Assembly: GCA_902594675.1 (NCBI GenBank)
Contig: CACJNE010000009.1
Coordinates: forward strand, 1 to 62,497
Length of the DNA stretch: 62,497 nt
Direction of reading: 5' to 3'
DNA from: an uncultured Pelagibacteraceae bacterium
Lineage (GTDB): Bacteria; Pseudomonadota; Alphaproteobacteria; Pelagibacterales; Pelagibacteraceae
A program made the position numbers and the translations under genes. Under the pieces are notes generated by a model. It saw nothing but the letters and a program-made list of their open reading frames with translations. It ran no database searches and was not told the origin of the DNA. This document shows, in pieces, positions 60,952 through 62,497 of this stretch; positions within the stretch are counted from its first letter, which is position 1, and the number at the start of each line of letters is the position of its first letter.

Positions 60952-62037
60952 TTATTTTGGGTCTAAAGCTCTAGCGTCATGACTGTTCCAGCCAATATTA
61001 ATTTCATTACCAAGTTTAATGTCTAGGTTTTGAGAACTATTTGGAACTTTCAATATAAATTCTGAATTACCAAGTAAATTTAATCTAACTCTAGTATGAT
61101 CTCCATGATAAATGACTTCTTCAATTTTTCCTTTTTGATTATTATCCATTTTATCTTTGGGGTTTATCAATGCTCGTTCTGGTCTGATTGATACTGTAGT
61201 TTTTTCTCCAACAGATTTAACTGAAATTGGATTAGCAATTATTTCACCCTTTTCTAATTTAACTTTACATGTTTCATTTGAAATTTCAGAAACTTCTCCA
61301 CCAAAAGTATTATTTTCGCCAATGAATTCTGCAACAAAAGAGTTAACTGGTTCTTCATATAACTTATCAGGGCTTGATAATTGTTGAACTTTACCATCAT
61401 TAAATACCGCAATCCTATTTGACATCGTTAAAGCCTCACCCTGATCATGAGTTACATAAACTACTGTTACACCAATATTTTCATGAATGTGTTTAATTTC
61501 GTATTGCATGCTTTCTCTTAAATTTTTATCCAACGCCCCTAAAGGTTCATCCATTAAAACAACAGCTGGATCAAAAACTAAAGCTCTTGCAACTGCAACT
61601 CTTTGTTGTTGACCACCTGACAGTTGACCTGGCATTCTGTTTGCAAATCCACCCAGTGAGACCATTGATAAAGCTTTGTCGACTTTTTTCTCTATATCCT
61701 CTTGAGACATTTTTCTTACCTTTAACGGAAATGCTAAATTTTCAAAGACTGTCATGTGAGGAAATAAAGCATAGTTTTGAAAAACCATTCCGATCCCTCT
61801 TTTATGTGGCGGAATATTAGAAATTGGATTGTTATCTAAAAATATTTCTCCATTAGTTGGGGTTTCAAAACCAGCAAGCATCATTAGACATGTCGTTTTT
61901 CCTGAACCAGAAGGTCCAAGCATTGTTACAAACTCCCCTTCTTCAATATCTAAATTCAGATCTTTTACTACTAATACTTTTCCGTCGTAACTTTTGTCTA
62001 CTTTTTCAAATTTTACGAAATCAGCTTTTTTTGACAT
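60952..62037 (-). CDS. potA: Polyamine-type ABC transporter ATP-binding protein (PotA-like)
   Basis: This ATPase subunit of the importer has 361 aa. It shows Walker A LGPSGSGKTTCLMMLAG near residue 42, Q-loop GMVFQNYALFPHMTVFEN, signature LSGGQQQRVAVARALV and Walker B VVLMDEPLGALDKNLRE, and the switch histidine in YVTHDQGEALTMSNRI. Residues about 240-361 are the TOBE/OB regulatory part (FIGENNTFGGEV ... VSIRPERALINP). The gene order potA-potD-potB-potC differs from the E. coli order ABCD. It starts 45 bases after the peptidase gene. Confidence 0.9.
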   Translation of the reverse strand: MSKKADFVKFEKVDKSYDGKVLVVKDLNLDIEEGEFVTMLGPSGSGKTTCLMMLAGFETPTNGEIFLDNNPISNIPPHKRGIGMVFQNYALFPHMTVFENLAFPLKVRKMSQEDIEKKVDKALSMVSLGGFANRMPGQLSGGQQQRVAVARALVFDPAVVLMDEPLGALDKNLRESMQYEIKHIHENIGVTVVYVTHDQGEALTMSNRIAVFNDGKVQQLSSPDKLYEEPVNSFVAEFIGENNTFGGEVSEISNETCKVKLEKGEIIANPISVKSVGEKTTVSIRPERALINPKDKMDNNQKGKIEEVIYHGDHTRVRLNLLGNSEFILKVPNSSQNLDIKLGNEINIGWNSHDARALDPK

Positions 62038-62082
62038 AAGGTAGTTTTTAAAACATTTAGTTATGTTATTTGCAACAGTTAA

Positions 62083-62497
62083 TTAACTCTTTATATTTAG
62101 CTCTTTTGGATAATTACAAAATAATTCACATCCATTGTCAGTAACTCTTATAGATTCTGATGCTTCGACTCCCCAATCACCAAATTGCATTACAGCTATC
62201 ATATGAAAACAAGAATTTGGAACTAGTTCTGTCATTTCTTCTTTATAAATATTTAAAGTATGTTCACCCCAATCTGGTGGGTAACCAATACCAATTGAGT
62301 AACCTGTTCTAGACTTTTTCTCTATTCCATATTTGTCTAAAACTCCCCAAAATGCTTGAGCAACATCATTTGCAGTATTTCCAGCTTTTGTTACTTTAAT
62401 TCCAGCTTCTAGAGCTTCAATAGTCTTTTTCATCGTATCAATTTTTAATTGATCGGGTTTTCCTAACAAAACAGTTCTTGCCATTGGAGCATGATAT
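62083..62497 (-). CDS. M24-family metallopeptidase, ectoine-hydrolase/Xaa-Pro-dipeptidase-like, 5' end cut by the window
   Basis: The frame is open to the last base, so only the C-terminal 137 residues are visible, ending at 62083. They cover the end of an M24 (creatinase/prolidase fold) catalytic domain: YHAPMARTVLLG with the metal-binding His region, RTGYSIGIGYPPDWGEHTL, and FGDWGVEASESIRVTDNG, whose acidic residues belong to the last metal ligands. The GYPPDWGE segment is characteristic of the ectoine-hydrolase (DoeA)-like branch. A Met at 62482-62484 is probably internal. It precedes potABCD on the same strand, so a hydrolysable solute may be taken up by that system. Confidence 0.75.
   Translation of the reverse strand, partial: YHAPMARTVLLGKPDQLKIDTMKKTIEALEAGIKVTKAGNTANDVAQAFWGVLDKYGIEKKSRTGYSIGIGYPPDWGEHTLNIYKEEMTELVPNSCFHMIAVMQFGDWGVEASESIRVTDNGCELFCNYPKELNIKS

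Overview
The window looks like a piece of chromosome from a SAR11-type marine alphaproteobacterium (Candidatus Pelagibacter or a close relative). The reasons are the very low GC content, the tightly packed genes with many 1-20 base overlaps, the absence of any gene-free stretch longer than about 150 bases, and a gene content dominated by ABC solute uptake and by oxidation of methylated amines and other one-carbon compounds. I saw no rRNA, tRNA, CRISPR array, insertion sequence or phage gene. The two ends cut through genes: a sugar-type ABC permease at base 1 and an M24-family peptidase at base 62497.

Region 1 (1-6461): part of a family-1 (sugar-type) ABC uptake system, glycerol-3-phosphate dehydrogenase (gpsA), trimethylamine monooxygenase (tmm) and glycerol kinase (glpK). 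Region 2 (6466-14978): a TMAO-type uptake system (tmoX, tmoV, tmoW, homologous to ProXVW) with three small unknown genes between the binding protein and the other subunits. It is divergent from tdm, the TMAO demethylase, which is followed by a small putative regulator. A 35-bp near-perfect palindrome lies between the two divergent promoters.

Region 3 (15076-30348): two parallel gene sets for gamma-glutamyl-amide / N-methylglutamate metabolism. The first (FAD oxidase, GlnT-like ligase, three glutamate-synthase-domain subunits, a small unknown) leads to an ammonium transporter and two tiny membrane proteins. The second is a canonical mgsABC-gmaS set followed by a diaminopropionate-ammonia-lyase-like enzyme and a DNA photolyase. 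With tmm and tdm this gives most of the route TMA -> TMAO -> DMA + formaldehyde, and MMA -> gamma-glutamylmethylamide -> N-methylglutamate. DMA monooxygenase and a full N-methylglutamate dehydrogenase are not in the window.

Region 4 (30345-43822): mostly housekeeping genes (yjbQ, zapE, a cupin, bamB, a YfgM-like protein, acnA, a LysE exporter, csaA, argE), then an aldehyde dehydrogenase, an agmatinase-family ureohydrolase and a FadN-like beta-oxidation enzyme. Region 5 (43895-49960): bioY and an oligopeptide-type ABC system with a fused double ATPase.

Region 6 (50077-57556): a compact seven-gene operon whose combination I do not recognise: a GcvT-like methyltransferase, an S51 peptidase, an FMN alpha-hydroxy-acid oxidase, a ThDP-dependent enzyme, a transthyretin/HIU-hydrolase-like protein, a DmdA-like demethylase and a thiolase. 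It lies between the dpp-type transporter and a polyamine-type potABCD system (57558-62037) followed by the ectoine-hydrolase-like peptidase. It is the best candidate here for an undescribed catabolic pathway for a methylated compound. Four binding-protein genes share a TTGACT -35 element, and three of them are followed by a perfect hairpin right before the next permease gene.
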